Shown here: piece by piece, positions 12,926-20,243 of the stretch | How the letters are laid out: each line of letters opens with the position of its first letter | How positions within the stretch are numbered: the first letter of the stretch is position 1 | Notes under the pieces: generated by a model | What the model was told of the DNA's origin: nothing | The model's input: the letters and a program-made list of their open reading frames with translations, nothing else | Databases searched by the model: none | Assembly (NCBI GenBank): GCA_036556145.1 | Contig: DATBKB010000055.1 | Coordinates: 1-20,243 of the forward strand | From: JACDAV01 sp036556145 | GTDB taxonomy: Bacteria > Chloroflexota > Limnocylindria > Limnocylindrales > CSP1-4 | Direction: 5' to 3' | DNA: 20,243 bases | Made by a program: the position numbers and the translations under genes

Positions 12926-14430
12926 CGGCCGCGGACGAGGCGCTCGCCGGCCTCGAGCATCCGGTCCCGCATCGCCTCGGACGTGGCTTCGGTGTAGACG
13001 CGGACGAGCGGCTCCGTGCCGGACGTCCGGATGAGCGCCCACGAGCCGTCCTTGACGAAGAACTTGAAGCCGTCGTTCGTCGTGAGCGGCACGGTCCGCG
13101 TCACCGGCTGCCCGCCGAGCTCGGCCGGTGCCTTCTCCTTCAGGTCGACGAGGAGCCGCCGCTTGACGTCGGCGTAGAGCGAGCGGTCGACATGGACATC
13201 GATCCGGCGATACCAGGACGGGCCGGCGACCTCGTGGAAGTGGGCGATGGCCTTCGACACCGGCCACCGGCCGGCCGCCTTCTCGCGCAGGAAGAGGTCG
13301 AGCAGCATGAGGTCGGCGTAGATGCCGTCGCGCTCCGGCAGGTGCATGCCGAAGCCGAACCCGCCCGACTCCTCGCCGCCCATCATCGCCCCGGTCTCGA
13401 TCATCTTCGGGCCGATGTACTTGAACCCAACCGGCGTCTCGTGGACGGGGATGCCGTAGCGCTGCCCGAGGCGGCCGGCCATCGAGGTGTTGTTGACGCT
13501 GATGACGACCGGATCGCGCCAGCCGCGGTGCTCGGCGAGGTAATACATCAGCAGGCCCGTGACCTGGAGCTGGTGGATGAACGTGCCTCGCTCGTCCGCC
13601 GCCCCGGCGCGATCGGCGTCGCCGTCGAGAAGCAAGCCGAGGTCGTAGCCGCCCTTCGCCAGCATCCCGAGCGCCTCGTCGACGTTCGGCCGGATCGGCT
13701 CCGGGTTGACGCCGCCGAAGTACGGGTTTCGCTCCTGGTGGATCTCGGTGACCTTGATCGTGCCGCCCGCGAGGAGCTTCGAGATCCAGCCGGCGCCGGC
13801 GCCCCACATCGGCTCGACGAGAATCCGGACGTCGGCCGCCCGGAGCGCGTCGAGGTCCATCGTCCGGCGCAGGAACCGCTCGTAGCCGGGGAACGGGTCG
13901 AAGCGCTCGACGAGACCGGCCTTCTCGGCGTCGGCGAACGGCCGCCGCTCGATCCGCATGCCGCCGTTCTGGGCGATTCGGCCCTCGAGGGCCGAGAGGA
14001 TCTCCGGCCCGGCCGCGGACCCCGATGCGGCCTTGACCTTGAAGCCGTTGTCCGTCCATGGGTTGTGGCTGGCAGTGATCACGACGCCCGCGGCCGCCTT
14101 GCGCTCGACGACCTCGTACGTGCACATCTGGGTCGGCACCGCGTGCTCGGCGAACGCGACGGGAATGTCCTGCGCGACGAGGACCTCGGCCGCGGCCATG
14201 GCGAAGTGCTCGGACGCGAAGCGGCGGTCATACGAGACGACGACGCCCTTCGCCTGCTCGCCCCGGCCGGCGACGTAGCTCGCGACGCCGTCCGCGCAGC
14301 GGCGGACGTTGTCGAACGTGTAGTCCTCGGCGACCTTGGCCCGCCAGCCATCGGTCCCGAAGACGATCGAGGTCGCGCCCGCCGCCGGGGGCGTAGGCGG
14401 TGTCGTCGGCGCCTCCGCCGTCTTCGTCAC
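12922..14430 (-). CDS. manB: Phosphomannomutase/phosphoglucomutase
   Basis: A 502-residue alpha-D-phosphohexomutase that interconverts hexose 6- and 1-phosphates, here most likely mannose. All four domain signatures are present: the phosphoserine loop TASHNPW (119-125, Ser121), the magnesium loop DGDADR (269-274), the sugar-specificity loop GGEESGG (351-357), and the phosphate-binding loop RTSGTEP (468-474). The N-terminus has an extra Thr/Pro-rich stretch of about 20 residues before FGTDGWR. The GTG start overlaps the guanylyltransferase stop (GTGA), and the stop overlaps the cupin start. Placement between these two genes argues for mannose rather than glucose, though many such enzymes use both. 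Confidence 0.9.
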   Translation of the reverse strand: MTKTAEAPTTPPTPPAAGATSIVFGTDGWRAKVAEDYTFDNVRRCADGVASYVAGRGEQAKGVVVSYDRRFASEHFAMAAAEVLVAQDIPVAFAEHAVPTQMCTYEVVERKAAAGVVITASHNPWTDNGFKVKAASGSAAGPEILSALEGRIAQNGGMRIERRPFADAEKAGLVERFDPFPGYERFLRRTMDLDALRAADVRILVEPMWGAGAGWISKLLAGGTIKVTEIHQERNPYFGGVNPEPIRPNVDEALGMLAKGGYDLGLLLDGDADRAGAADERGTFIHQLQVTGLLMYYLAEHRGWRDPVVISVNNTSMAGRLGQRYGIPVHETPVGFKYIGPKMIETGAMMGGEESGGFGFGMHLPERDGIYADLMLLDLFLREKAAGRWPVSKAIAHFHEVAGPSWYRRIDVHVDRSLYADVKRRLLVDLKEKAPAELGGQPVTRTVPLTTNDGFKFFVKDGSWALIRTSGTEPLVRVYTEATSEAMRDRMLEAGERLVRGR

Positions 14431-15521
14431 GATCCAACCTCCCCGCGCTGGACGCGCTCGAGGAGCGCGCGCACCTGGGGCCCGAGGTGGCGAGCTCCGA
14501 TCAGGTGGGCCCAGACTCCGTCGGCGAGGATCGTACCCTGCCCCGGCGCATCGACCTCGAGGCGGCCCTCGACCGGCCGGATCACGAGGTCGTCCTCGCC
14601 GACGTCGATGCGCTCACCGGTCTGGACGACGCGTCCCGCGGCGGGCTTGCCGTTCGAGCCGCTCCTGCCGGCGGGCCCCGCGAGCCCAGCGAGCAACGCC
14701 GACCAACTGCCGACGTCGCTCCAGCCGGCATCGAGCGTCGCCATGAGCACGCGGTGGTCGCGCGCCGCTCCCTCCATGACGGCGACGTCGATCGACATCG
14801 GCTGGAGGCGCTCGTAGGCGCCGGCGAGGGCGAGGTCCGAGCCGAGGGCGGTTCCGACGACCGTCATGAGCGGCGTGAACTTCTCGAGCGCCGACCGGAT
14901 CGTCCCGCGCCGCCAGGCGAACATCCCGGCGTTCCATGCCACCCCCGGCTCGTTGATCAGCTCGCGCGCCCGCGCTTCGGCGGGCTTCTCCTCGAACGCC
15001 AGCAGCGGGTAGCAGCGAATGCCGTCGATCGTCGTGCCGGCCGTCGTGTCCGGGCGGAGGTAGCCGTAGTCGGTCGAGGCATGGGTCGGCCGGATCCCGA
15101 GCGTCACGAGCGGATCGTCGACCCCGAGGGCCCCGGTCGCGAGATCGCGCGTCGCCACGCGGGCCGCGGCGAGGAACGCCGCCTCGTCGCCGATCCAGTG
15201 GTCGGCCGGCAGCACGAGCATGACCTCGTCCGCCGGCCGCGCGATCTTCGCGGTCGCGAGGGCGATCGCCGCCGCCGTGTTCCGGCCGGTTGGCTCGACG
15301 ATCAACTCGACCTCGGGCGCCTGGTCGCGCACGAGCTGGCCGTAGCGGCGATCCGTCACGCAATACAGGTCGCCGGGCCCGACAAGCGGCGAGGCTCGCC
15401 GGACGGTTCGCTGGAGGAGCGTCTCCTCGCCGAGAAGCGGGAGGAACGGCTTGGGCCGGTCGGGACGGCTGAGCGGCCACAGGCGCGTGCCGCCGCCGCC
15501 CGCCAGGATCACGACGTACAT
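14427..15521 (-). CDS. manC: Mannose-1-phosphate guanylyltransferase
   Basis: A 364-residue nucleotidyltransferase that makes GDP-mannose from mannose-1-phosphate and GTP. It opens with ILAGGGGTRLWPLSR (5-19) and KPF (24-26), the nucleotide-binding signature of the group. EPTGRNTAAAI (76-86), LPADHWI (104-110), FEEKP and WNAGMF follow, all diagnostic of the GMP catalytic domain. The length equals the monofunctional form; the isomerase domain of the bifunctional enzyme is absent and appears as a separate gene two places downstream. It is the first gene of the GDP-mannose operon. There is no ribosome-binding site before the ATG, and a -10-like TAGAAT lies nine bases upstream. The product feeds mannosylated surface polysaccharide or fucose/rhamnose synthesis. 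Confidence 0.9.
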   Translation of the reverse strand: MYVVILAGGGGTRLWPLSRPDRPKPFLPLLGEETLLQRTVRRASPLVGPGDLYCVTDRRYGQLVRDQAPEVELIVEPTGRNTAAAIALATAKIARPADEVMLVLPADHWIGDEAAFLAAARVATRDLATGALGVDDPLVTLGIRPTHASTDYGYLRPDTTAGTTIDGIRCYPLLAFEEKPAEARARELINEPGVAWNAGMFAWRRGTIRSALEKFTPLMTVVGTALGSDLALAGAYERLQPMSIDVAVMEGAARDHRVLMATLDAGWSDVGSWSALLAGLAGPAGRSGSNGKPAAGRVVQTGERIDVGEDDLVIRPVEGRLEVDAPGQGTILADGVWAHLIGARHLGPQVRALLERVQRGEVGS

Positions 15522-15530
15522 GCCGGGCCC

Positions 15531-15536
15531 ATTCTA
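15531..15536 (-). promoter_or_regulatory. Candidate -10 box for the manC operon
   Basis: On the minus strand TAGAAT (five of six bases match TATAAT) lies nine bases before the manC ATG in the 70-bp spacer behind the C39-like gene. A transcription start at the normal distance would leave a leader of only a few bases. No -35 match and no Shine-Dalgarno sequence are visible. Confidence 0.45.
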
Positions 15537-15591
15537 GGTGGCGCCTCCGGGCCGTCGGCTCGGCCGCTCCCGGCGACCCGCCGGTCGTTCG

Positions 15592-16332
15592 TCACTCGCT
15601 GACGATGACGAACTTGCCCTCCCACACGACCGCACGGGTGGACTCGTGGTAGCGCGTGAAGCGGAGCTTGAAGTCCGCCAGCGGCATGTACCGGTACGGC
15701 CACGGGTCGATCTTGCCGCGCACGGTGTGCAGCGGCCCCGTGACGTAGAAGCCCTCGATCACACGGCTCGTCGGGTCGCCTCGAACGACCGTCCCGCGGT
15801 AGCCGAGGACCGTCCAGGCGTGCGTGCCCCGATCGACGACGATGCCGACCGGCCGGTTCGAGCGATCGATCGCGTCGGCGATCCCCGCGATGGCAGCCGA
15901 CTGGCTGTTGTACGAACGATCGAGGTAATGGAGCTCGCCCGGCAGCCAGTAGTCGAGGAAGCGGGCCCAGCCGCGGGGATCGTTGCCGCGCGTCGGGTAC
16001 GTGTACTTGTTGAACCGGTTGACGTGCCAGGCGAACCGAGCCTGGGTGTTATACGTGCGGTCGGACGTGCCGTTGGCGATGTTGACGATCGCCTGGGCGC
16101 TCGCCGGGACGCACCAGTAGCCGGTGTACTGGCGGACGACGACATACGGCCGGTAGAGGTTGACGTCGATCCGGCTCGGGACCGCTCGCGGCGCCGCGGG
16201 AGCGAACGTCGCCTCGCCCGCAGGCGTCAGCTCCGGGTCCGCCGCCGCGACCGACCACGGCAGGACGGCGCCGGCGATCAGTCCGATCGCGAGGGCGCGG
16301 GCAAGGCGGAGTTGGAGGCCCGGCCGGTCCAC
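15592..16332 (-). CDS. Exported C39-like papain-fold cysteine peptidase
   Basis: A 246-residue exported protein with a signal peptide (hydrophobic 11-30, cleaved near AAA-DP). The mature part looks like a peptidase_C39_2-type papain fold. QYTGYWCVPASAQAIVNI (68-85) supplies the nucleophile Cys74, and RGTHAWTVLGYRG (168-180) supplies His171, followed by a strand with EGFYVTGPL and DPWPY that would hold the third catalytic residue. Such domains process leader peptides in bacteriocin exporters, but free secreted forms like this are common in high-GC bacteria and have no defined role. The GTG at 16332 is the only good start. No ribosome-binding site is evident. It points away from the polyamine operon and has no partner gene. 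Confidence 0.75.
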   Translation of the reverse strand: MDRPGLQLRLARALAIGLIAGAVLPWSVAAADPELTPAGEATFAPAAPRAVPSRIDVNLYRPYVVVRQYTGYWCVPASAQAIVNIANGTSDRTYNTQARFAWHVNRFNKYTYPTRGNDPRGWARFLDYWLPGELHYLDRSYNSQSAAIAGIADAIDRSNRPVGIVVDRGTHAWTVLGYRGTVVRGDPTSRVIEGFYVTGPLHTVRGKIDPWPYRYMPLADFKLRFTRYHESTRAVVWEGKFVIVSE

Positions 16333-16487
16333 GTTCGGATGGTCGCGACAGAGCCCCTCGCCGACGACCGGTCGATGGTCATGGGGCGACCGCGACCTTG
16401 CGGGTTGCGCGGACGCACCGCCGGAGCCGGCGACGAATGGCGCGCAAGGTGAGGGCAGCCCGTGCGAATCTCGCAGCGTGCGGACCG

Positions 16488-16517
16488 TTGACTGGCCCGA
16501 TCCGCCGCTCGTACCAT
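16488..16517 (+). promoter_or_regulatory. Candidate sigma70-type promoter of the polyamine transport operon
   Basis: TTGACT (16488-16493, five of six to TTGACA) and TACCAT (16512-16517, four of six to TATAAT) are separated by 18 bases in the divergent region before the ATPase gene. The predicted transcription start is near 16524, giving a leader of about 60 bases. Confidence 0.55.
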
Positions 16518-16523
16518 TCGGCG

Positions 16524-16555
16524 CCTGCGGCCCGGGGCGGTGGCCCCGCTGCAGG
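16524..16555 (+). other. Two-tier hairpin at the start of the polyamine operon leader
   Basis: CCTGC (16524-16528) pairs with GCAGG (16551-16555), and inside it GGGGC (16534-16538) pairs with GCCCC (16543-16547) around GGTG. It begins at the predicted transcription start and ends about 20 bases before the ribosome-binding site. It may stabilise the mRNA or regulate it. Confidence 0.4.
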
Positions 16556-16584
16556 ACGTGCCCGAGCTGCGCCGAGGGGCCCTT

Positions 16585-17799
16585 TTGACCGTCTCACCGC
16601 CCCCCGAAGAGGATTCGATCTCGCCGGGCCGCCCGATGCCGCCCGGCGCCGCGCCGGTCGTGCCCGAGCCGGCTCGCGCGGACGCGGCGTCGGACGTCGC
16701 CGACGTGTCGATCCTCGGCGTCACGAAGCGCTTCGGGGCGGTGACCGCCGTCGATCGCATGACCCTGTCGATCGCCCGCGGCGCCTTCTACAGCCTCCTT
16801 GGCCCGTCGGGCTGCGGCAAGACCACGACGCTCCGGATGATCGCGGGGTTCGAGCAGCCCACCGAGGGCGAGATCCTCCTCGCCGGCAAGCCGGTGGCCG
16901 GGGTGCCGCCGTACCGGCGGAACGTCAACACGGTCTTTCAGCACTACGCCCTGTTCCCCCACATGGACGTCGCCCAGAACGTCGGCTACGGGCTCCGCCA
17001 GCGGCACGTCGAGAAGGCCGAGGAGAAGCGTCGGGTCGGCGAGGCGCTCGAGCTCGTGCGCCTCGGCGGCTATGGCCAGCGGCGCACCTGGGAGCTGTCC
17101 GGCGGCCAGCAGCAGCGCGTCGCCCTCGCCCGGGCCCTCGTCAACCGGCCGACGGTGCTCCTTCTCGACGAGCCCCTCGGTGCCCTCGACCTCAAGCTCC
17201 GCAAGGAGATGCAGCTCGAGCTCAAGGCCCTCCAGCGCGAGGTCGGGATCACGTTCGTCTACGTGACCCACGACCAGGAGGAGGCCCTCACGATGAGCGA
17301 CGTCATCGTCGTCATGCACGAGGGCCTCATCCAGCAGCAGGGCTCGCCGAGCACGCTGTACGAGCGGCCCGTGAACCGGTTCGTCGCCAACTTCATCGGC
17401 GTGTCGAACCCGATCCCCGGGCGTGTCACCGCCTTCGACGCCGCCAAGCGACGTGCCCGCGTGGAGTCCGACAGCGGCCTCGCGCTCGAGGGGCCCGTCA
17501 CGGACCTCGCGGCCTCGCCGTCCGTCGGGGACCGGGTGACGGTCGTCATTCGGCCGGAGCGGCTGCGCGTCGAGCCGGCAGACGCCAATGGCGGCGGCAC
17601 GGCCGGGATCCGCGGTCGGATCAACCAGGGAACGTATCTCGGCGACCAGACCGAGCTGCGGATCGGCACCGACAAGGCCGGCGAGCTCGTCGCCCGCCGC
17701 CAGAACACCGGAGGAGTGGCCAGCAACCGCGGCCTCGGCCCGGGAGATGCCGTCGTCGTCCGCTGGGATGACGACGCGAACCTCGTGCTCATGGCCTGA
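16585..17799 (+). CDS. potA: Polyamine-type ABC importer, ATP-binding protein
   Basis: A 404-residue ATPase of the spermidine/putrescine (POPT) importer family. In order: Walker A GPSGCGKTT (73-81), Q-loop VFQHYALFPHMDV, signature LSGGQQQR, Walker B VLLLDEPLGALD, H-loop VTHDQEEA, and a C-terminal TOBE regulatory domain over about the last 110 residues (SNPIPGRV, VIRPERLRV, GTYLGDQTELRI). The TTG at 16585 is chosen because GAGGGG lies five bases upstream. ATG at 16636 is the next candidate but has no ribosome-binding site, and an upstream GTG at 16540 sits inside the leader hairpin. The first 40 residues are a disordered Pro/Ala-rich lead-in. It is first of the operon and precedes the binding protein and two permeases. 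The exact substrate is uncertain. Confidence 0.88.
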   Translation: MTVSPPPEEDSISPGRPMPPGAAPVVPEPARADAASDVADVSILGVTKRFGAVTAVDRMTLSIARGAFYSLLGPSGCGKTTTLRMIAGFEQPTEGEILLAGKPVAGVPPYRRNVNTVFQHYALFPHMDVAQNVGYGLRQRHVEKAEEKRRVGEALELVRLGGYGQRRTWELSGGQQQRVALARALVNRPTVLLLDEPLGALDLKLRKEMQLELKALQREVGITFVYVTHDQEEALTMSDVIVVMHEGLIQQQGSPSTLYERPVNRFVANFIGVSNPIPGRVTAFDAAKRRARVESDSGLALEGPVTDLAASPSVGDRVTVVIRPERLRVEPADANGGGTAGIRGRINQGTYLGDQTELRIGTDKAGELVARRQNTGGVASNRGLGPGDAVVVRWDDDANLVLMA

Positions 17800-17851
17800 C
17801 CGAATCGGGACGTACGAGGCGCCGCGGGAGCGGCAGAGGAGGAGGACTCGC

Positions 17852-19045
17852 GTGACCGAACAGGAGCGACTGAACAGGATCCTGCGCAAGCCGATCAACC
17901 GGCGGGGCTTCCTGTCGTTGATGGGCTACTCGGCGGGAGCGGCGGCGCTTGCGGCGTGCACATCGCCGGCCGGCTCGACCGCGCCGAGCGCGACACCGGG
18001 CGGTGCCGCGACGCCGAGCGCGCCAGGTGGCGCCACGCCGGCCGCGAGCTACGAGATCGAGAACGAGCTCCTGACCTACAACTGGTCCGACTACGTCGCG
18101 CCGGAGAACATCGAGACGTTCAAGCAGCGCTTCGGCGTCGACAACTTCGGCTACGACACGTTCGCGAGCAACGAGGAGCTCATCGCCAAGCTCCAGGGCG
18201 GCGCCACCGGCTACGACATCGCCTGCCCGACCGCCGAGTACGTGGCCGGCATGGCCGAGGACGGCTTCGTCCAGGAGCTCGATCACTCCCGGCTGCCGAA
18301 CCTCCAGTACATCAACGCGCGCTTCCGGAACACGTCGTGGGATCCCGAGAACAAGTACATCGTCCCGAAGGACTACGGCACGACCGGGATCGTCTACCGC
18401 AAGAAGCTCGTTCCGGAGCCCGTCACGTCGTGGAAGGACCTGTACGACCTGACGAAGGGCAAGTACTCGGGCAAGACCGTCGTCGTCGACTCGGTGGGTG
18501 ACGTGTTTCCGTTCCCGCTCAAGCTCCTGGGCTACTCGCTCAACGACAACGATCCGAACCACCTGAAGGAAGCCGGCGACATCCTGCTCGAGCTGGCTCC
18601 CCACATCCACTCGGCGGACTCGGACACGTACCAGGTGAAGCTCGAGAACGAGGAGGCGTTGCTCTGCCTCGGCTGGTACGGCCCGATCGTCGACCTCAAG
18701 GCCAACCCCGACACCGCGGACACGACGTACGTCGTACCGAGCGAGGGCACGCTCTTCTGGCTCGACACGTGGGTCCTGCTGACGGGGGCGCCGCATCCGA
18801 ACGCGGCGTACGCGTGGCTGAACTTCATCCACGAGCCGGAGATCCAGAAGCTCGAGACCGAGTCGAACGGCTACGCGACGGCCAACGACGAGGCGAAGAA
18901 GCTCGTCAAGCCCGAGATCCTCAACGAGCCGGGCATCTTCCCGCCGCAAGAGACGCTCGCGACACTCGAGGAGTCGTTCGACCACTCCGGCGTCCAGCAG
19001 CGGGCCGACATCTGGGCGCAGTTCAAGGCCCGGATCGGCGGCTGA
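17852..19045 (+). CDS. potD: Polyamine-type ABC importer, substrate-binding lipoprotein
   Basis: A 397-residue extracytoplasmic binding protein of the PotD/PotF type (class II). The N-terminus holds a twin-arginine motif, NRRGFLSL (Arg17-Arg18), followed by a hydrophobic stretch and the lipobox LAAC (Cys36), so it looks like a Tat-exported lipoprotein. A Pro/Ser/Thr/Gly linker of about 30 residues precedes the domain starting LLTYNWSDYVAPENIETFKQRFG, the classic PotD opening. GYDIACPTAEYVAGMAEDG, VPKDYGTTGIVYRKK and YVVPSEGTLFWLDTWVL are further family segments. The GTG start has a very strong purine-rich ribosome-binding site (AGAGGAGGAGG) six bases upstream. It captures spermidine, putrescine or a related cation and hands it to the PotB/PotC permeases. 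Confidence 0.9.
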   Translation: MTEQERLNRILRKPINRRGFLSLMGYSAGAAALAACTSPAGSTAPSATPGGAATPSAPGGATPAASYEIENELLTYNWSDYVAPENIETFKQRFGVDNFGYDTFASNEELIAKLQGGATGYDIACPTAEYVAGMAEDGFVQELDHSRLPNLQYINARFRNTSWDPENKYIVPKDYGTTGIVYRKKLVPEPVTSWKDLYDLTKGKYSGKTVVVDSVGDVFPFPLKLLGYSLNDNDPNHLKEAGDILLELAPHIHSADSDTYQVKLENEEALLCLGWYGPIVDLKANPDTADTTYVVPSEGTLFWLDTWVLLTGAPHPNAAYAWLNFIHEPEIQKLETESNGYATANDEAKKLVKPEILNEPGIFPPQETLATLEESFDHSGVQQRADIWAQFKARIGG

Positions 19046-19061
19046 GACCGGTGCTCGGCGG

Positions 19062-19976
19062 GTGACTGCGGCCGCGGGCGTCGCCCCGGCTCCGTCCGGG
19101 GGGCGAGCGGCGCGAGGCGGCTGGCGCAGCCGCCTCCTGACCGGCCTGCTGCTCCTGCCCGCGAGTGCCTGGTACCTCTTCCTGCTCGTCCTGCCGCTTG
19201 CGATCGTCGTCGTCTACAGCTTCGGGACGCGCGGCGCTCGGGGCGGCTTCACGCCCATCTTCAACCCGAGCAACTACGCGAACGTCTTCAACGACATCGG
19301 CCTGCAGGCGTTCGTCAACAGCCTCTGGATGAGTGCGGCGGGCACGCTGGGGTGCCTACTCGTCGGCCTGCCGATCGCCTACTTCATCGCCACGCGGGCC
19401 GGCAAGCGGAAAGGTCTCTTCATCCTCCTCCTCGTCGTCCCGTTCTGGGTGAGCTTCCTCATCCGGACGTACGCGTGGTTCCTCATCCTCGATCCGCAGC
19501 TTGCCGTGTCAGCCGTTCGCGACCTCACCGGCAACCAGGACCTCAACGTCCTGGGGACGCCGTGGGCGGTCCTCATCGGCCTCGTCTACGGCTACCTGCC
19601 GCTGATGGTCTTCCCGCTGTACGTCACCCTCGAGCGGATGGACCGCACGCTCGTCGAGGCGTCGAAGGACCTCGGGGCCGGGCGCTGGGCGACGTTCCGG
19701 CAGGTGACGCTGCCGATCGCGCTGCCCGGTGTCGTCACGGGCAGCATCCTCGTGTTCATCCCGATGATGGGCGAGTTCGTCATCCCCCAGATCCTCGGCT
19801 ACGGCCGGACGTTCCTCGTCGGCAACGCGCTGTTCCTCGACTTCCTCGAGTTCCGGAACTGGCCGGCCGGCGCCGCGAAGGCCGTCGTCCTCATCGCGGT
19901 CATGCTCGTCACCGTGACGTTCTATCTGTGGTTCATCAACCGCGGCCGGCGGACGCGCGAGGCCTCGGTCCTGTGA
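19062..19976 (+). CDS. potB: Polyamine-type ABC importer, permease PotB-like
   Basis: A 304-residue inner-membrane permease with six predicted transmembrane helices. LPLAIVVVYSFGTR and NYANVFND near the N-terminus, and VPFWVSFLIRTYAWFLIL in the middle, are typical of PotB/PotH proteins. The cytoplasmic EAA loop, VEASKDLGAGRWATFRQVTLP (198-218), docks on PotA. The final FIPMMGEFVIPQILGY is another family signature. The GTG start is 16 bases after the potD stop and lacks a strong ribosome-binding site, so translation may depend on the upstream gene. It pairs with the PotC-like permease immediately downstream to form the channel. Confidence 0.9.
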   Translation: MTAAAGVAPAPSGGRAARGGWRSRLLTGLLLLPASAWYLFLLVLPLAIVVVYSFGTRGARGGFTPIFNPSNYANVFNDIGLQAFVNSLWMSAAGTLGCLLVGLPIAYFIATRAGKRKGLFILLLVVPFWVSFLIRTYAWFLILDPQLAVSAVRDLTGNQDLNVLGTPWAVLIGLVYGYLPLMVFPLYVTLERMDRTLVEASKDLGAGRWATFRQVTLPIALPGVVTGSILVFIPMMGEFVIPQILGYGRTFLVGNALFLDFLEFRNWPAGAAKAVVLIAVMLVTVTFYLWFINRGRRTREASVL

Positions 19977-19983
19977 GGCCGCG

Positions 19984-20243
19984 GTGAGCGCGCCCGCGAT
20001 CCCCGTCGCGCGAGCGGGCCAGCCCGTCGTTCGCGCCCGTCCGGTCGACCGCTTCGGCGGCCTCGTCGAGCTGTGGTTCCGCAGCCACACGGCCCTTGTC
20101 TACGCGTTCCTCTACCTGCCGGTCTTCGTCGTCGTGCTCTTCGCGTTCAACGACACCCCGCGCCGCGTGACCGACTGGCAGGGCTTCAGCCTCAAGTGGT
20201 TCGAGGTCGCGCTCAACGACCGCGTCGTCCACAAGGCGCTCGA
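19984..20243 (+). CDS. potC: Polyamine-type ABC importer, permease PotC-like, 3'-truncated by window end
   Basis: The first 86 residues of a second permease are visible; the gene continues past the window. After about 33 polar residues comes a transmembrane helix with the family opening, ALVYAFLYLPVFVVVLFAFNDTPR (37-60), then the LKWFEVALND segment (70-79) that matches the FSxxWYxxLxxN element of PotC/PotI. The GTG start is preceded by GAGG inside the potB stop region (five-base spacing), so the two permease genes are tightly coupled. The EAA loop is not yet reached. Confidence 0.85.
   Translation, partial: MSAPAIPVARAGQPVVRARPVDRFGGLVELWFRSHTALVYAFLYLPVFVVVLFAFNDTPRRVTDWQGFSLKWFEVALNDRVVHKAL

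Noticed and set aside
13192..14817. 541-codon plus-strand frame opposite manB and manC
   Set aside because: The minus strand carries all mutase and guanylyltransferase motifs. The plus frame is a complement of them with no domain.
16594..17898. 434-codon minus-strand frame opposite potA
   Set aside because: Composition is Asp/Val/Leu-rich from reading codons in reverse. potA on the plus strand has every ABC motif.
17789..18985. 398-codon minus-strand frame opposite potD
   Set aside because: A shadow of potD. No start signal and no recognisable domain.
1..20243. CRISPR arrays, insertion sequences, tRNA or rRNA genes, phage genes
   Set aside because: No regularly spaced repeats, transposase motifs, tRNA T-loop patterns or rRNA segments were seen on reading both strands.

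Overview
The window is about 20 kb of very GC-rich (around 70% by eye), densely coded bacterial chromosome. GTG and TTG starts are frequent, and genes often overlap by ATGA or GTGA. I see no rRNA, tRNA, insertion sequence, phage gene or CRISPR array. The organism is a high-GC bacterium with lipoproteins anchored through long Pro/Ser/Thr linkers. A soil or freshwater Chloroflexota lineage or a relative of Actinomycetota would fit, but the sequence alone does not settle the phylum.

Layout. (1) 2-1518 (+): the 3' end of a GcvT-fold aminomethyltransferase, then a class I SAM methyltransferase starting inside its stop codon. (2) 1460-3872 (-): an aminotransferase, then a phosphotriesterase-family hydrolase overlapping it (GTGA), then a small GlsB/YeaQ-type membrane protein. 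(3) 3919-4863 (+): an arginase-family protein diverging from the aminotransferase across only 46 bp. (4) 4860-7980 (-): a complete cobalamin (B12) ABC importer, btuF-btuC-btuD, behind a cobalamin riboswitch. The riboswitch fixes the substrate better than the protein families do. (5) 8107-10777 (+): three overlapping genes for exported proteins of unknown role: a propeller-like protein, a protein with a broken metzincin zinc motif, and a lipoprotein. A perfect palindrome closes the operon. (6) 10815-11090 (-): a tiny single-domain SWIM zinc-finger protein. (7) 11203-15521 (-): a GDP-mannose operon (mannose-1-phosphate guanylyltransferase, phosphomannomutase, and a stand-alone cupin isomerase domain) ending in a GH18 lipoprotein. 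(8) 15592-16332 (-): a secreted C39-like cysteine peptidase. (9) 16488-20243 (+): a polyamine-type ABC importer in the order ATPase, binding protein, permease, permease. The last gene runs off the window.

How the parts fit. The cell imports cobalamin and probably spermidine/putrescine or a related compound. It makes GDP-mannose for surface glycans. It also exports several proteins that probably work in or on the envelope. The arginase-like protein and the polyamine importer could both belong to guanidine/polyamine metabolism, but they are 12 kb apart and no direct link is shown. The least explained parts are the three-gene exported operon at 8107-10777, the aminotransferase/phosphotriesterase pair facing the altered arginase, and the short-leader or leaderless promoter arrangement seen at several starts.
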